Assembly (NCBI GenBank): GCA_035474375.1 | Contig: DATINJ010000288.1 | Location: 5,525 to 69,524 of the forward strand | Length of the DNA stretch: 64,000 bases | Direction: 5' to 3' | From: JANNPJ01 sp035474375 | GTDB taxonomy: Bacteria > Actinomycetota > Actinomycetes > Actinomycetales > Kineosporiaceae | Shown: in pieces, positions 44,255 through 53,242 of the stretch | Position numbering within the stretch: the stretch's first letter is position 1 | How the letters are laid out: the number at the start of each line of letters is the position of its first letter | Notes under the pieces: generated by a model | The model's database searches: none | What the model was told of the DNA's origin: nothing | Seen by the model: the letters and a program-made list of their open reading frames with translations, nothing else | Made by a program: the position numbers and the translations under genes

Positions 44255-45072
44255 GAGGTTCCTCCTGTGTGCTGGAACACGACGGCCCGGTCCAGATCCC
44301 GGCGCTGCCAACCGAGCCCGAGACTGGGAACACTCTCCGCACCACCGAGAACCAGGAATCCGCCCGGTTGCAACACCGAGCGGGCATGATCGATCACCCG
44401 ACGCTTGGTGGCCGGATCGAAGTAGATCAGGACATTGCGCAGGAAAATGATGTCGCAGAGTGGCATGCCGACCGGCGGGAGCGCCAAATTTCCCCAGCTG
44501 AACTGCACCAAGTCGCGAACTTGCTTGCGCAGCAGCCAATTCCGGCCGGAAGATTCGAAGTATCGATGCAGATATGGCTCGGCACCGCGGTCGACCTCGA
44601 GTTGCGTGTAGAGCCCGACCCGAGCCCGCTCCACCATTTGGTGGGAGATGTCGGTGCCGATCACCCTGGCCTCGAACTCCGGATGCGCCGGGAGCCAGTC
44701 CAGCAGCAGCATGGCCAGCGAGTAGGCCTCTTGACCGCTGGAACAGGCGGCCGACCAGATCACCAGCCGACGGTCCGCTGAACGCTTAGCCACCTCCGGC
44801 AGCAGGTACCGAGTGAATGCCTGGAACGGCACGGCGTCCCGGAACCACAGGGTCTCGTTCGTGGTCAGGGCATCGACGACGGCGTCACACAATTTGGCAT
44901 CGCCGCGCCGCAGTCGACCGATCAGCGCGCCAAGCGTGGCCATCCCGCTGGTTTGAGCCACCGGCGCCAATCTCGCCTCGACGAGATACTCCTTGCCCGG
45001 CTGCAGATCGATGGCGCTGCGTTGGCGGACCATATCGGCGACAAAACTGAAATCCGCCATGGAGATGCTCAT
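44251..45072 (-). CDS. cheR: Chemotaxis protein methyltransferase CheR
   Basis: 273 residues. Methylates glutamates of chemoreceptors using S-adenosylmethionine. Helical N-terminal domain (FVADMVRQRSAIDL), then TTNETLWFRD, the cofactor loop SAACSSGQEAYSLAM and FLRNVLIYFD, all standard for CheR. Its stop overlaps cheX and its ATG overlaps the cheY stop, so the three are coupled. The chemoreceptor at 23 kb lacks a pentapeptide tether, matching a CheR that binds without one. Confidence 0.95.
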   Translation of the reverse strand: MSISMADFSFVADMVRQRSAIDLQPGKEYLVEARLAPVAQTSGMATLGALIGRLRRGDAKLCDAVVDALTTNETLWFRDAVPFQAFTRYLLPEVAKRSADRRLVIWSAACSSGQEAYSLAMLLLDWLPAHPEFEARVIGTDISHQMVERARVGLYTQLEVDRGAEPYLHRYFESSGRNWLLRKQVRDLVQFSWGNLALPPVGMPLCDIIFLRNVLIYFDPATKRRVIDHARSVLQPGGFLVLGGAESVPSLGLGWQRRDLDRAVVFQHTGGTS

Positions 45073-45437
45073 GGCTTCAGACCGTGCATCTCGAACTTCT
45101 TGGCAATGTCTTCCTCGGTGAAGGGCTTGACAACGTACTCGTGAGCCCCGGCGGCGAGGGCTCGGGAGATCTGTGACTGCTCGCTCTCCGTGGTTACCAT
45201 CATCAACACCAGATCGCGATAATCCGGGTTCGCGCGGCAGCGTTTGATAAACGTCAACCCATCCATCACCGGCATGTTCCAGTCCACCAACGCGACATCC
45301 GGGCGGGCGCCGTCCTCCAGGATTTGTAAGGCTTCAGCCCCGTCGCCTGCCTGCATCACGGTGAAATTCATGTCGACCAGCAAGTGGGTCAGGATCGTGC
45401 GCATGACGCGCGAGTCATCGACGACGAGGGCCTGCAT
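45069..45437 (-). CDS. cheY: Response regulator CheY
   Basis: 122-residue single-receiver protein. Acidic pocket Asp7-Asp8, phosphoacceptor Asp52 in VDWNMPVMDG, Thr82/83 and Lys104 in VVKPF are present. Without an output domain it should bind the flagellar motor or be read by CheX. GGAG lies 9 nt before the ATG. Preceded by a FliA-like promoter. No cheA or cheW in the window, so the kinase core must be elsewhere. Confidence 0.92.
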   Translation of the reverse strand: MQALVVDDSRVMRTILTHLLVDMNFTVMQAGDGAEALQILEDGARPDVALVDWNMPVMDGLTFIKRCRANPDYRDLVLMMVTTESEQSQISRALAAGAHEYVVKPFTEEDIAKKFEMHGLKP

Positions 45438-45489
45438 CCGGGAGATCTCCTGTCCGCTGAAGGTGCCGATGGCGGTCGCCTCGGATCAT

Positions 45490-45517
45490 GCATCGGCGGG
45501 ATAACTGAGTTTCTTGA
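45490..45517 (-). promoter_or_regulatory. FliA-type (sigma-28) promoter candidate for cheY-cheR-cheX
   Basis: On the minus strand: TCAA, 16-nt spacer, GCCGATGC, ending 52 nt before the cheY ATG. It matches the arrangement found before the chemoreceptor gene at 23098-23125. Confidence 0.6.
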
Positions 45518-45881
45518 GCCTTCTCGGGGCTCGGTGGTCAGGCAGACCTGCCAACTCCGGCACAGCGAGTCGAGTCCATCCGGGTGAAGATCCCCCAGAA
45601 CCCTCAAGTGTCCAAATTCGCGTTGCTAGCGTCCACTCACCGGGCATCGACGAGAGCGCGGGTGTTCAACGCTGATCGGCCGACGGGCAGGCAGGGGACC
45701 TGGACCGCTGCATGCCGACGAGATCAGTTGCGCTCAAGGTTGAGTCGCTGGACTGCGCACGGAAACAGCACGCCCTCTGAACTTTCCGAGGATCGGCGTG
45801 AGCGGCCGCGCAAGAACCTCCACGCGGCAAGAAGCATCCGGTGCGCCAGATGACCTGGCGACCCATGAGATGGAGATCAGA
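45518..45881. other. 364-bp spacer upstream of the copper radical oxidase
   Basis: Divergent region between cheY and the oxidase gene. It contains inverted segments such as CTCAAGGTTGAG near 45737 and an open frame from 45798 that joins the oxidase, but no separate gene or known RNA was recognised. Probably the oxidase promoter and leader. Confidence 0.5.
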
Positions 45882-48608
45882 GTGTCAAGCGACAGGACAT
45901 CGAAGAGCGGATCCTCCCGGATCGGACTGATTGGACAGACCGAACGGAGCGGACGGACCGGTGGGCGGGCACGGTTCCGGCACTTGTGCACCGCAGCGGC
46001 GCTCTCAGCGGTGCTTGCTGCGGCAGGTGTCACGGCGCTGAACCTTCCGGCTGCAGAAGCCGCCGCTTTCGGGCAGTACCCGGTGTCCACCACCCCGGTC
46101 GCGTTGAGCCAGCCGGCCGATGCCTTGCTGGGCCGGGTGACTCCGGCGGCGAATGCCGACACGGCCGGCATGTTCGGACCCCAGGTGGCCTGGCCGCTGA
46201 TCCCGGTGCACGTGGCCCTGGCACCGAACGGTCACCTGGTCTCCTACGGCTCACCGCAAGGCGCTGCCCGGCAGGGCGGACTCGCCTATGACGACTGGAA
46301 CCCGGCGCTGGGCACCGTCGCCGGTGCGCACGCCGTCACAGCTGGGATGGGCGGATACGACTCGTTCTGCAACGCGCTGCAAACCTTGCCCGACGGGCGG
46401 ATCCTGATGGTCGGCGGGAACTCCGACGGCAGGATGAGCATGTCGACGATGTACTACGACCCGGCCTCCAAGGTCGAGTCGATGGGGCCCCTGCTGAACC
46501 GGCAACGCTGGTACGCCTCGGTGATGCGGTTGACCGATGACCGGATCCTCGTACTGGGCGGCGGCAACTACTACAACACCGGCGCCTACCGGACCCCGAA
46601 CGACAACTCCGGGGTGGCGACCACGCCTGAGATCGGGAGCGGTTCGGGAGCCTGGTCTCTCCTGAGCGGTGCCGACAGCGCCACCGCGTTCGGCGCCCAA
46701 GACAACCGCTGGTGGTACCCCCGTGCCTTCAATGCGCCGGACGGCAACGTGTTCGGGGTATCGGCGAACCAGGTGTGGCGCCTGTCCACAGCAGGCACCG
46801 GATCGGTCACCTCGCTGGGCACGATTCCCAACTCGATCGGGGTCTCCGGTGCGGCCGTGATGTACGCCCCGGGCAAGCTCCTGCTCGCCGGAGGCGGCCA
46901 GGCGTTCAACGAGGACAACGTCACCGCCACCAATGCGGCCACCACGATCGACATTGCCGACACCACCCCGGTGGTGACCTCGATCGCGCCGATGGCCAAC
47001 AAGCGCAACTGGCTCAACCTGACCGTGCTGCCGAACGGTGAGGTCCTGGCCAACGGCGGCACTATCGTCGGCACCGCCGGTACTGCCGGCAACGCCGTCT
47101 ACGCCACCGAGACCTGGAACCCGGCCACTGGTGCCTGGCGGACCGGGGCCTCGGCACAGCGCATCCGTACCTATCACTCCACCTCGGTCCTGATGCCCAG
47201 CGGTGCCGTCTTCACCGGCGGCGGCGGGATCCCGGGGCCGGAAGACAACTTGAACGCCGAGATGTACTACCCCTCATACCTGTTCACGAAGAAGGCCGAT
47301 GGCACCGTCGGCTGGGCCAACCGGCCGAGCATCACCTCCCTCGCCGGGTCAATGAGCTGGGGCGGCGATCTGACACTTGGGCTCGGTGACGCGCGCACCA
47401 TCTCGTCCGTGTCCTTGATCAACGCCGCGCAGGAGACCCACAGCGTCAACCAGGACCAACGCCGAATCCCGCTCACCTTCACCCAGTCGGGCGACAGCAT
47501 CACCGCCACCGTGCCGACCAGCAAGAACACCGTTCCGCCGGGCTCGTACCTGCTGCAGACCGTGGACAGCAATGGCGTGCCGTCGCCCTCCCAGATGGTG
47601 ACTATCCGGAATGACGGGGCAGGTTCGGTTACGGTGTACGAGGCCGATGCATCAGCCGGGCAGGTCGGCGCGAACTACACCCGTCCGGCGGGAATGGTCG
47701 GCCTGTCGGTCGGTTCGATGATCGGTCTGGAGCCCGCCAACTTCCTGGGCTACCGGGTCCGGCACGCCAACTACGCCGCGCGGCTCAGCGCAGTCACCAC
47801 CGCATCCAACGACGGGGACAAGCAGGACTCCTCGCTCATCGTGCGGGCCGGCCTGGCCTCTGCCACCGGGGTCTCGTTCGAGGCCCTGAACTTTCCGGGC
47901 TACTTCCTCAGGGTGGACAAGGGCGCTGTCTTCCTGCGCAAGAATGATGGCAGCGCGGACTTCGCCGGCAACGCGACCTTCCTGGCGAAGACCGGCCTGA
48001 GCGGCCAGAACACGTCGTTCGCGCTCTACACCGACCAGAACCTGTACTTGCGTCACCAGAACTTCGGGCTCTACGCCCAGGCCTCGAACGGGAGCGATGC
48101 CTTCCGGGCAGACGCGAGCTTCCGGGTGCGTGGCGGGCTGGGCACGACAGGTGCCGTGGCGCCGCTCACCGCAGGGTCGGCGGACAGCCTGGAGGCCGTC
48201 AACTTCCCGGGATATCTGGTGCGCCACCGGAACTACGCCGCGCGAATCGACCCCATCAACGGCACTTCCAGTGTGCTGGCCAGGCAGGACTCCTCGTTCA
48301 CCGTGCGCGCCGGCCTGGCGTCTGCCCAGGGCATCTCGTTCGAGTCCACGAACTTCCCGGGCTACTTCCTCAAAGTGGAGAAGGGCGCCACCTTCTTGCG
48401 CAAGAACGACGGAACGTCCGACTTCGCGGCCAACACAACGTTTCTGTCGGTCCCCGGCCTGGCGGGCCGCAATGTGTCCCTTGCGCTGTACTCCAACCAG
48501 TCGGTGTACCTCCGGCACCAGAACTACGTGCTCGCAGCTCAAGCGGACGACGGGTCCGAGCAGTTCGGGCAGGACGCGACATTCGTGCCCAGGGCAGCGC
48601 TGAGCTGA
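45882..48608 (+). CDS. Secreted copper radical oxidase (galactose/glyoxal oxidase type) with two AbfB-like domains
   Basis: 908 residues from a GTG with GGAG 7 nt upstream (an in-frame GTG at 45798 is possible). Signal peptide at about 30-60. The kelch-type beta-propeller and C-terminal DUF1929 domain keep the whole copper radical site: Cys163 (DSFCNAL) and Tyr211 (RWYASV) as the thioether pair, Tyr431-His432 (RTYHST) and His520 (ETHSVN). It should oxidise an alcohol or aldehyde and release hydrogen peroxide. Two repeats (about 603-757 and 766-908) with VNFPGYLVRHRNYAAR-type motifs match AbfB arabinofuranose-binding domains, likely targeting the enzyme to arabinan-containing polymers (inference). 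Confidence 0.88.
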   Translation: MSSDRTSKSGSSRIGLIGQTERSGRTGGRARFRHLCTAAALSAVLAAAGVTALNLPAAEAAAFGQYPVSTTPVALSQPADALLGRVTPAANADTAGMFGPQVAWPLIPVHVALAPNGHLVSYGSPQGAARQGGLAYDDWNPALGTVAGAHAVTAGMGGYDSFCNALQTLPDGRILMVGGNSDGRMSMSTMYYDPASKVESMGPLLNRQRWYASVMRLTDDRILVLGGGNYYNTGAYRTPNDNSGVATTPEIGSGSGAWSLLSGADSATAFGAQDNRWWYPRAFNAPDGNVFGVSANQVWRLSTAGTGSVTSLGTIPNSIGVSGAAVMYAPGKLLLAGGGQAFNEDNVTATNAATTIDIADTTPVVTSIAPMANKRNWLNLTVLPNGEVLANGGTIVGTAGTAGNAVYATETWNPATGAWRTGASAQRIRTYHSTSVLMPSGAVFTGGGGIPGPEDNLNAEMYYPSYLFTKKADGTVGWANRPSITSLAGSMSWGGDLTLGLGDARTISSVSLINAAQETHSVNQDQRRIPLTFTQSGDSITATVPTSKNTVPPGSYLLQTVDSNGVPSPSQMVTIRNDGAGSVTVYEADASAGQVGANYTRPAGMVGLSVGSMIGLEPANFLGYRVRHANYAARLSAVTTASNDGDKQDSSLIVRAGLASATGVSFEALNFPGYFLRVDKGAVFLRKNDGSADFAGNATFLAKTGLSGQNTSFALYTDQNLYLRHQNFGLYAQASNGSDAFRADASFRVRGGLGTTGAVAPLTAGSADSLEAVNFPGYLVRHRNYAARIDPINGTSSVLARQDSSFTVRAGLASAQGISFESTNFPGYFLKVEKGATFLRKNDGTSDFAANTTFLSVPGLAGRNVSLALYSNQSVYLRHQNYVLAAQADDGSEQFGQDATFVPRAALS

Positions 48609-48627
48609 CGTCACGGCACCGGGCCCT

Positions 48628-48662
48628 TGACGAATGTGGCCACTGAGTGGCCACATTCGTCA
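48628..48662. terminator. Strong hairpin terminator after the oxidase gene
   Basis: Perfect 16-bp stem TGACGAATGTGGCCAC (48628-48643) with its complement (48647-48662) and a 3-nt loop, 19 bp after the stop codon. Confidence 0.82.
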
Positions 48663-48712
48663 GGTTCGTCGGGGGTGCACAGTCCCTGGGTGGCCGGGCA
48701 GCGGTCACCCGG

Positions 48713-48808
48713 GCACGCATAACCCGCGTTCACCCGCCGGGTCATCGATTGCCGTGCTACTTATGCGTGCTGGTGTGACCATGGCTGGCCAGAGCGGTGG
48801 TCACACCA
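48713..48808. repeat. Two further inverted repeats in the spacer
   Basis: GCACGCATAA (48713-48722) pairs with TTATGCGTGC (48761-48770), and TGGTGTGACCA (48771-48781) pairs with TGGTCACACCA (48798-48808). Both are perfect and abut one another. They could be operators or folded RNA ahead of the hexad-repeat gene. Confidence 0.6.
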
Positions 48809-48907
48809 GGCGACCTGACCAGCGGGACCCCCGACGAACTTACAAATCCGACCACTAATGGCTCGTTGTCGGTCACGAAATCAGAGAAAAGCCCTAAACT
48901 CCCGACC

Positions 48908-49393
48908 ATGGACATCTCTTCTGCAGACCGACGGAAGCAGGCCCGCAATCTTGCCCTGGTCAGCAGCCGAGGCGCCGAAGACAGCATCGCGGTCGCCGGC
49001 AGTCTGGCCGTCGGCGGCAGCATCGCGGTGGCCGGCAGCGTGGCCACCGCCGGCAGTGTGGCCGTGGCGGGTAGCGCAGCCACCGCCGGCAGCGTGGCCG
49101 TGGCGGGTAGCGCAGCCACCGCCGGCAGCGTGGCGGTGGTCGGTAGTGCTGCCACGGCAGGCAGCGTCGCCGTGGTCGCCAGCGCGGCCACGGCCGGCAG
49201 CGTGGGTGTGTTCAACAGCGTCCTGACCGTGCTCAGTGTCGGCCTCAAGAGCTGCGTCGCCTGCGTCGGTTGTGTGCGGTGTCGCCGGTGCGTCGGCTGC
49301 GTCGGGTGTATCGACTGCGAGGGTTGTGTCGGGTGTATTGGCTGCGTGGGTCTGCGCGGCGCGGTCGGCGTGCGCGGAGGCCGTGCCGCCTGA
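48908..49393 (+). CDS. Hexad-repeat protein with a three-spaced cysteine tail
   Basis: 161 residues from an ATG preceded by TAAACT at -10 distance (possibly leaderless); the frame is also open from a GTG at 48797. Residues 26-97 are 12 hexads of S-[VIAL]-A-[VT]-A-G type. Residues 98-115 are three weaker hexads, and 116-151 are six hexads in unbroken register where positions 1 and 4 become Cys, giving 11 cysteines exactly three apart (116 to 146). It ends GLRGAVGVRG. No signal peptide or membrane helix. The strict period suggests a beta-solenoid with stacked Ser and then Cys ladders, perhaps binding metal or forming cross-links (inference). The gene for a secreted lipase follows 11 bp later. 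No named family recognised. Confidence 0.72.
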   Translation: MDISSADRRKQARNLALVSSRGAEDSIAVAGSLAVGGSIAVAGSVATAGSVAVAGSAATAGSVAVAGSAATAGSVAVVGSAATAGSVAVVASAATAGSVGVFNSVLTVLSVGLKSCVACVGCVRCRRCVGCVGCIDCEGCVGCIGCVGLRGAVGVRGGRAA

Positions 49394-49404
49394 CGCCGCC
49401 TGAC

Positions 49405-50196
49405 ATGCGCCGAAAGCGACTGCTTCGCAGCTGGGCGTTGGGATTGCTGCCACTCGTTCTGGTCGCCGTGGTGGCAGCAGTAGTGCTGGTTCGCGGTGGC
49501 CAAGAATCGGACGTGCGCCAAGACCGGCCCGGGCCGGTGCTGCTGGTTGCCGGGTACGGCGGTTCCGCGAGCTCCCTGGCGGTACTCGGCGCGGCGCTGC
49601 GGAGGGCGGGCCGGACCGTGCAGGTCGTGCCGCCGGTCGGCGACAACACCGGCGATCTCCGCGCGCAGGCGCAGGCCCTGGATCGCACCGCACGGCAGCT
49701 GATCGATTCCGGGGCGCCATCCGTGGACGTGGTCGGCTACTCCGCCGGTGGCGTCGTCGTCCGGATCTGGGCCGATGATCTCGATGGCACGGCCGTGGCT
49801 CGGCGGGTGGTCACGCTGGGCTCGCCGCACCACGGCACCGACATCGCCGGGCTGGCCGCGAACCTGCTCACCGGTGCTTGCCCGCTGGCCTGCCGCCAAC
49901 TCGCGCCCGGCGGCGAGGTGCTGGCCGGCCTGCCGGAGACGCCCACCGGACCCAGCTGGACCAGCATCTGGACCGCGAACGACGACCTGGTGATCCCCTC
50001 GAACTCGGCCGCACTGGCCGGCGCGGTGAACATCGAGGTGCAACGGGTCTGCGCCGATTCGCAGGTGAAACATGGTGACTTGCCGAGAGATCCGCTCGTC
50101 ATCGGATTGGTGGAACGAGCCCTCGGCAACCCTCAGCCGGCGGCGGCCCCGACCGCCTCGGACTGTGTCGCTCTCCGCCGCGCTGGTCAGCCGTAG
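49405..50196 (+). CDS. Membrane-anchored or secreted lipase-like alpha/beta hydrolase
   Basis: 263 residues. Basic N-terminus and one hydrophobic helix (about 10-29) act as signal anchor or signal peptide. The fold has VLLVAGYGGSASSL (oxyanion region), nucleophile Ser113 in VGYSAGG, LGSPHHGTDIAG as in class 2 triacylglycerol lipases, Asp in NDDLVIPS and His in VKHGDLPRDP. ATG at 49405 is the best start, since the frame upstream overlaps the hexad-repeat gene. Probably co-transcribed with that gene. Convergent with an ABC permease gene (6 bp). Confidence 0.85.
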   Translation: MRRKRLLRSWALGLLPLVLVAVVAAVVLVRGGQESDVRQDRPGPVLLVAGYGGSASSLAVLGAALRRAGRTVQVVPPVGDNTGDLRAQAQALDRTARQLIDSGAPSVDVVGYSAGGVVVRIWADDLDGTAVARRVVTLGSPHHGTDIAGLAANLLTGACPLACRQLAPGGEVLAGLPETPTGPSWTSIWTANDDLVIPSNSAALAGAVNIEVQRVCADSQVKHGDLPRDPLVIGLVERALGNPQPAAAPTASDCVALRRAGQP

Positions 50197-50202
50197 CGTG
50201 GC

Positions 50203-51018
50203 TCAGCTGCTGACGTCACGGGCGGTGAAGGCGGCCCAGGCCATGCCCAGCAACACGATGATCCACAGCGCCTGGACCAGGAGGCCGCGGTGGATGTCGT
50301 GCCACAGGATCGGGTCGCGGAACAGATCGACCCAGGCCAACCAGTACCTCGTCGGCAGCCAGGCGTTGATTGAACCAGCGGCGTCCAACCCGACCAGGAC
50401 GGTACTGCCGACCAGCGCAGCGATCCCGCCGAGCGCCGCCCCGAGCGCGGAGTCGGTGAGGGTGGAGAGGAACAGCGAGACCGAGGCGACCCCGAGCATC
50501 GACCAGCCGACGTAGCCCATCATCAACAAGGCCCGGATCAGCAGTTGCTCGGTGGACAGCGAGGTACCGGACACGCTGACGGTCGCCGGACCGCCCGGCT
50601 GCTCGCCGATCACCAGCACGCCGACCACCAGGCCGCTGACCGCTACCGCGACGACCGCGAGCAACGTATACGCGATCACCGCGATCAACTTGGCGATCAG
50701 TAACCGGGTCCGGGCCACCGGTCGGACCAGCAGGTAGCGGAGCATTCCCACGCTGGCCTCGCCGGCGATCGACTCGCCGGCCACCACGGCGACGGCCAGC
50801 GGCAGGAACACCGGCAGCACGATGCCGAGCGCCGCCGCCGGATAGAGCCGGCCGTTGGCGAGCACCGCCGACAAGAAGGCCGGCCCTTGCCCCGGCCTCG
50901 GCCCGACTCCGGTGACCGCCAGAAAAACGGCAACGATGGTCGGCAGCAGGCAAAGCAGGAAGATCGAGATCCAGGTTCGAGGCCGCCACAACAGCTTGCG
51001 CAGCTCAACAGTGATCAT
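50203..51018 (-). CDS. ABC-2 type transporter permease
   Basis: 271 residues with six membrane helices in ABC-2 layout: ELRKLLWRPRTWISIFLL at the N-terminus, GESIAGEASVGMLRYLLVRPV, and a C-terminal pair of helices. The ATG overlaps the ATPase stop (ATGA), so the two form one exporter. The longer frame to 51330 overlaps the ATPase gene and is not used. Cargo unknown; could be lipid, peptide or drug. Confidence 0.9.
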   Translation of the reverse strand: MITVELRKLLWRPRTWISIFLLCLLPTIVAVFLAVTGVGPRPGQGPAFLSAVLANGRLYPAAALGIVLPVFLPLAVAVVAGESIAGEASVGMLRYLLVRPVARTRLLIAKLIAVIAYTLLAVVAVAVSGLVVGVLVIGEQPGGPATVSVSGTSLSTEQLLIRALLMMGYVGWSMLGVASVSLFLSTLTDSALGAALGGIAALVGSTVLVGLDAAGSINAWLPTRYWLAWVDLFRDPILWHDIHRGLLVQALWIIVLLGMAWAAFTARDVSS

Positions 51019-51944
51019 CGCGGCCGGTCCACCCGGTCGGACCCCGGACCGGTGAGAGCCAGCACCATCGACTCCAGGCTGTTCCGCTCGGGCCGGGCTT
51101 CCAGGACAGCGATTCCGGCACCGACCAATCGGCGGGTGAGCTCCTCCACCGAGACGTCGGTGACGATCAACTGGTCCTGGGTTCGTTCCGCGACCCGGCC
51201 GTCGAGCAGGGCAAGAGCAGCGCTCGGATCGCCGACCCGAACCACTGCGCGCCCGGTCGGGCGGCGTACCTCGGCCATCGATACCTGAGCAACCAGCCGG
51301 CCCCGATCCATCACCCCGACCCGGGTGCACAACTGCTCCACCTCGGCGAGCAAATGGCTGGACAGAAAGATCGTCGTCCCTTCCTGGTTCAGTTTCAGCA
51401 GGAGCTCGCGGACTTCCTGAATGCCCTGCGGATCCAGCCCGTTGGTCGGCTCGTCGAGCACCAGCAGGCGTGGTCGTGGGAGCAACGCGGCGGCCAGCCC
51501 CAGGCGCTGGCGCATGCCGAGCGAGTAGGCCCCGACCGGCTTGCGTCCCACCCCGCTCAGGCCGACCTGGTCGAGCACCTCGTCGATGCGAGCCCGGCGG
51601 ACGCGGCCCGACATCCGATGCCGGCGCGGACCGGAGGCATCCAGCAGGTTCAGGTTCGTCCGGGCCGACAGGTGTGGGTAGGCGGCCGGCCCTTCGACCA
51701 AGGTACCGACTTCCGGCAGCGCCTCGCCGACCCGACGCGGAACCTCCCGGCCAAGCAGTTCGATCGAGCCGCTGGTGGCGAACACCAGGCCGACGAGCAT
51801 CCGCACGGTGGTGGTCTTGCCGGATCCGTTCGGTCCGAGGAACCCGTACCGCTCACCCTCCTGGACGTCGAGATCGATTCCGTCGACGGCCAGGACCCCA
51901 CCGAAGCTCTTGGAGAGCGCCCGAGTGACGATCACCCGAGCCAC
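51015..51944 (-). CDS. ABC transporter ATP-binding protein
   Basis: 309 residues, DrrA/CcmA-type. Walker A GPNGSGKTTTVRML, signature YSLGMRQRLGLA, Walker B LLVLDEPTNGLD, and H-loop SSHLLAEVEQL. The C-terminal 80 residues are the usual accessory domain. GTG start lies 13 bp inside the end of the LolA-like gene, giving a three-gene operon: LolA-like protein, ATPase, permease. Confidence 0.93.
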   Translation of the reverse strand: MARVIVTRALSKSFGGVLAVDGIDLDVQEGERYGFLGPNGSGKTTTVRMLVGLVFATSGSIELLGREVPRRVGEALPEVGTLVEGPAAYPHLSARTNLNLLDASGPRRHRMSGRVRRARIDEVLDQVGLSGVGRKPVGAYSLGMRQRLGLAAALLPRPRLLVLDEPTNGLDPQGIQEVRELLLKLNQEGTTIFLSSHLLAEVEQLCTRVGVMDRGRLVAQVSMAEVRRPTGRAVVRVGDPSAALALLDGRVAERTQDQLIVTDVSVEELTRRLVGAGIAVLEARPERNSLESMVLALTGPGSDRVDRPR

Positions 51945-53086
51945 CCGTCCGCCTTCAGCAGGAGCGTCTCGGCCGCGCTGGTGAGCAGGTCACCGCTGAC
52001 CGGGCCGACGATCAGATAACTGCGCCAGTCGACTCCCCGGACCACCACCAGGTTGACCAGCCCAGCGCTGATCAGCACACCTTCGCCGGCGGTCGACAGC
52101 TCCAGCTTCGCGCCGCCGCCGGCGCGGGCGGCGTCGAAGACCTGATCGCCGAGTCGCCCCGGCAGTGGCAAGGCCACGAACTTGACCAGGCCCGTTCCGT
52201 AGGTCGCGGTGCCGCCGACGATCGGTTCTGCGGCCGCCACCCCGCCAAGGCGCTCCGGCAACCGGCCGGCGCCATTGAACCGCTCGATCCGGGCGGCCAG
52301 GTCGGGCGTATCGGTGACGTCGTGCAGCACCCCCGGCGCCGAGGGCACCTGCACCACCGACGGCTTCGGCGCGGCAAACGTCACTTCGATGAATTGGGAA
52401 CGCAGTGCGGTCACCCCGTGCGAGTCGACCACCTCGATCGCCACCGGAAGCCCGCGTTCGGGATCCAGCCAGATGTCGATCCGCTTGATCGTGCTGCGCT
52501 GGTCCCCCGGAACGATGCGCAGGCCATCGGCGCTGAGGCCGGCCACGGATCGGCGTTCGGGCAGCGCCTGCACCCGGTCACCCCGGCCGACACCGGCCAG
52601 CAGCCGCCGAGCCACCTGTGGCGGCAGCAGATCGTCTGCCCTGGGCAACCGGATCGGCGAGGTGTCCAGCACCTCGGTCTGCCTGGTCTGCTCGTAGTCC
52701 CACAGCACGTTCCGGCCGCCGCTCTGGTAGATGCCGTGTTCCCCGGTCGGACTCAGGACGTCGACCCGCCAGGACTGCTCGCCGGCCCACCAGACCCGGG
52801 TTCGGGTGGTTCCGCCGAGCGCCGCGGCGACGTCCGAGAGCTGGGACAGGTCCGGTAACCCGAGGCTGCCCGTGCTTTGCGCCAACCCCGAGTGCGGCAC
52901 CCGAGCTGAGGCCAGCGCCCGCTTCATCAGAACCTGAGCGGACGGCACCGGCGTTCGGTCGGCGCCGCTCAGATCGCCGACCACGGACTTCACCGCCGAG
53001 GTCGCGACGGGCAGGCAGAGCAGGGCTACGACACCGGCCGCCACGATCGCCCAGCGCCGACGCGCCTGCTGAGTGACGACGGACAT
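51932..53086 (-). CDS. Membrane-anchored LolA/RseB-like protein
   Basis: 384 residues: short cytoplasmic tail, one membrane helix (about 12-32), then an extracellular beta-rich domain with RVWWAGEQSWRVDVLSPTGE, NVLWDYEQT and RIDIWLDPERGLPVAIEV motifs, as in LolA-like and RseB/MucB folds. In actinomycetes such proteins often accompany ABC exporters. It may sense or carry lipidic molecules for the exporter encoded next (inference). No catalytic residues evident. ATG start. Confidence 0.78.
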   Translation of the reverse strand: MSVVTQQARRRWAIVAAGVVALLCLPVATSAVKSVVGDLSGADRTPVPSAQVLMKRALASARVPHSGLAQSTGSLGLPDLSQLSDVAAALGGTTRTRVWWAGEQSWRVDVLSPTGEHGIYQSGGRNVLWDYEQTRQTEVLDTSPIRLPRADDLLPPQVARRLLAGVGRGDRVQALPERRSVAGLSADGLRIVPGDQRSTIKRIDIWLDPERGLPVAIEVVDSHGVTALRSQFIEVTFAAPKPSVVQVPSAPGVLHDVTDTPDLAARIERFNGAGRLPERLGGVAAAEPIVGGTATYGTGLVKFVALPLPGRLGDQVFDAARAGGGAKLELSTAGEGVLISAGLVNLVVVRGVDWRSYLIVGPVSGDLLTSAAETLLLKADGWLG

Positions 53087-53242
53087 GAACCCGACTGTAT
53101 GTCGTCATCCTGTGTCGGCGACTGTCGGCGACCGTCGGCTGCCATCGGCAACCAGGCGTAGGCGACGTCCTTCTCCAGTGACGATAAGCGGACAAACGGT
53201 TTATCCTCAGCCGAGCCGTCTCATCCACGAGAGGGGCAGGTC

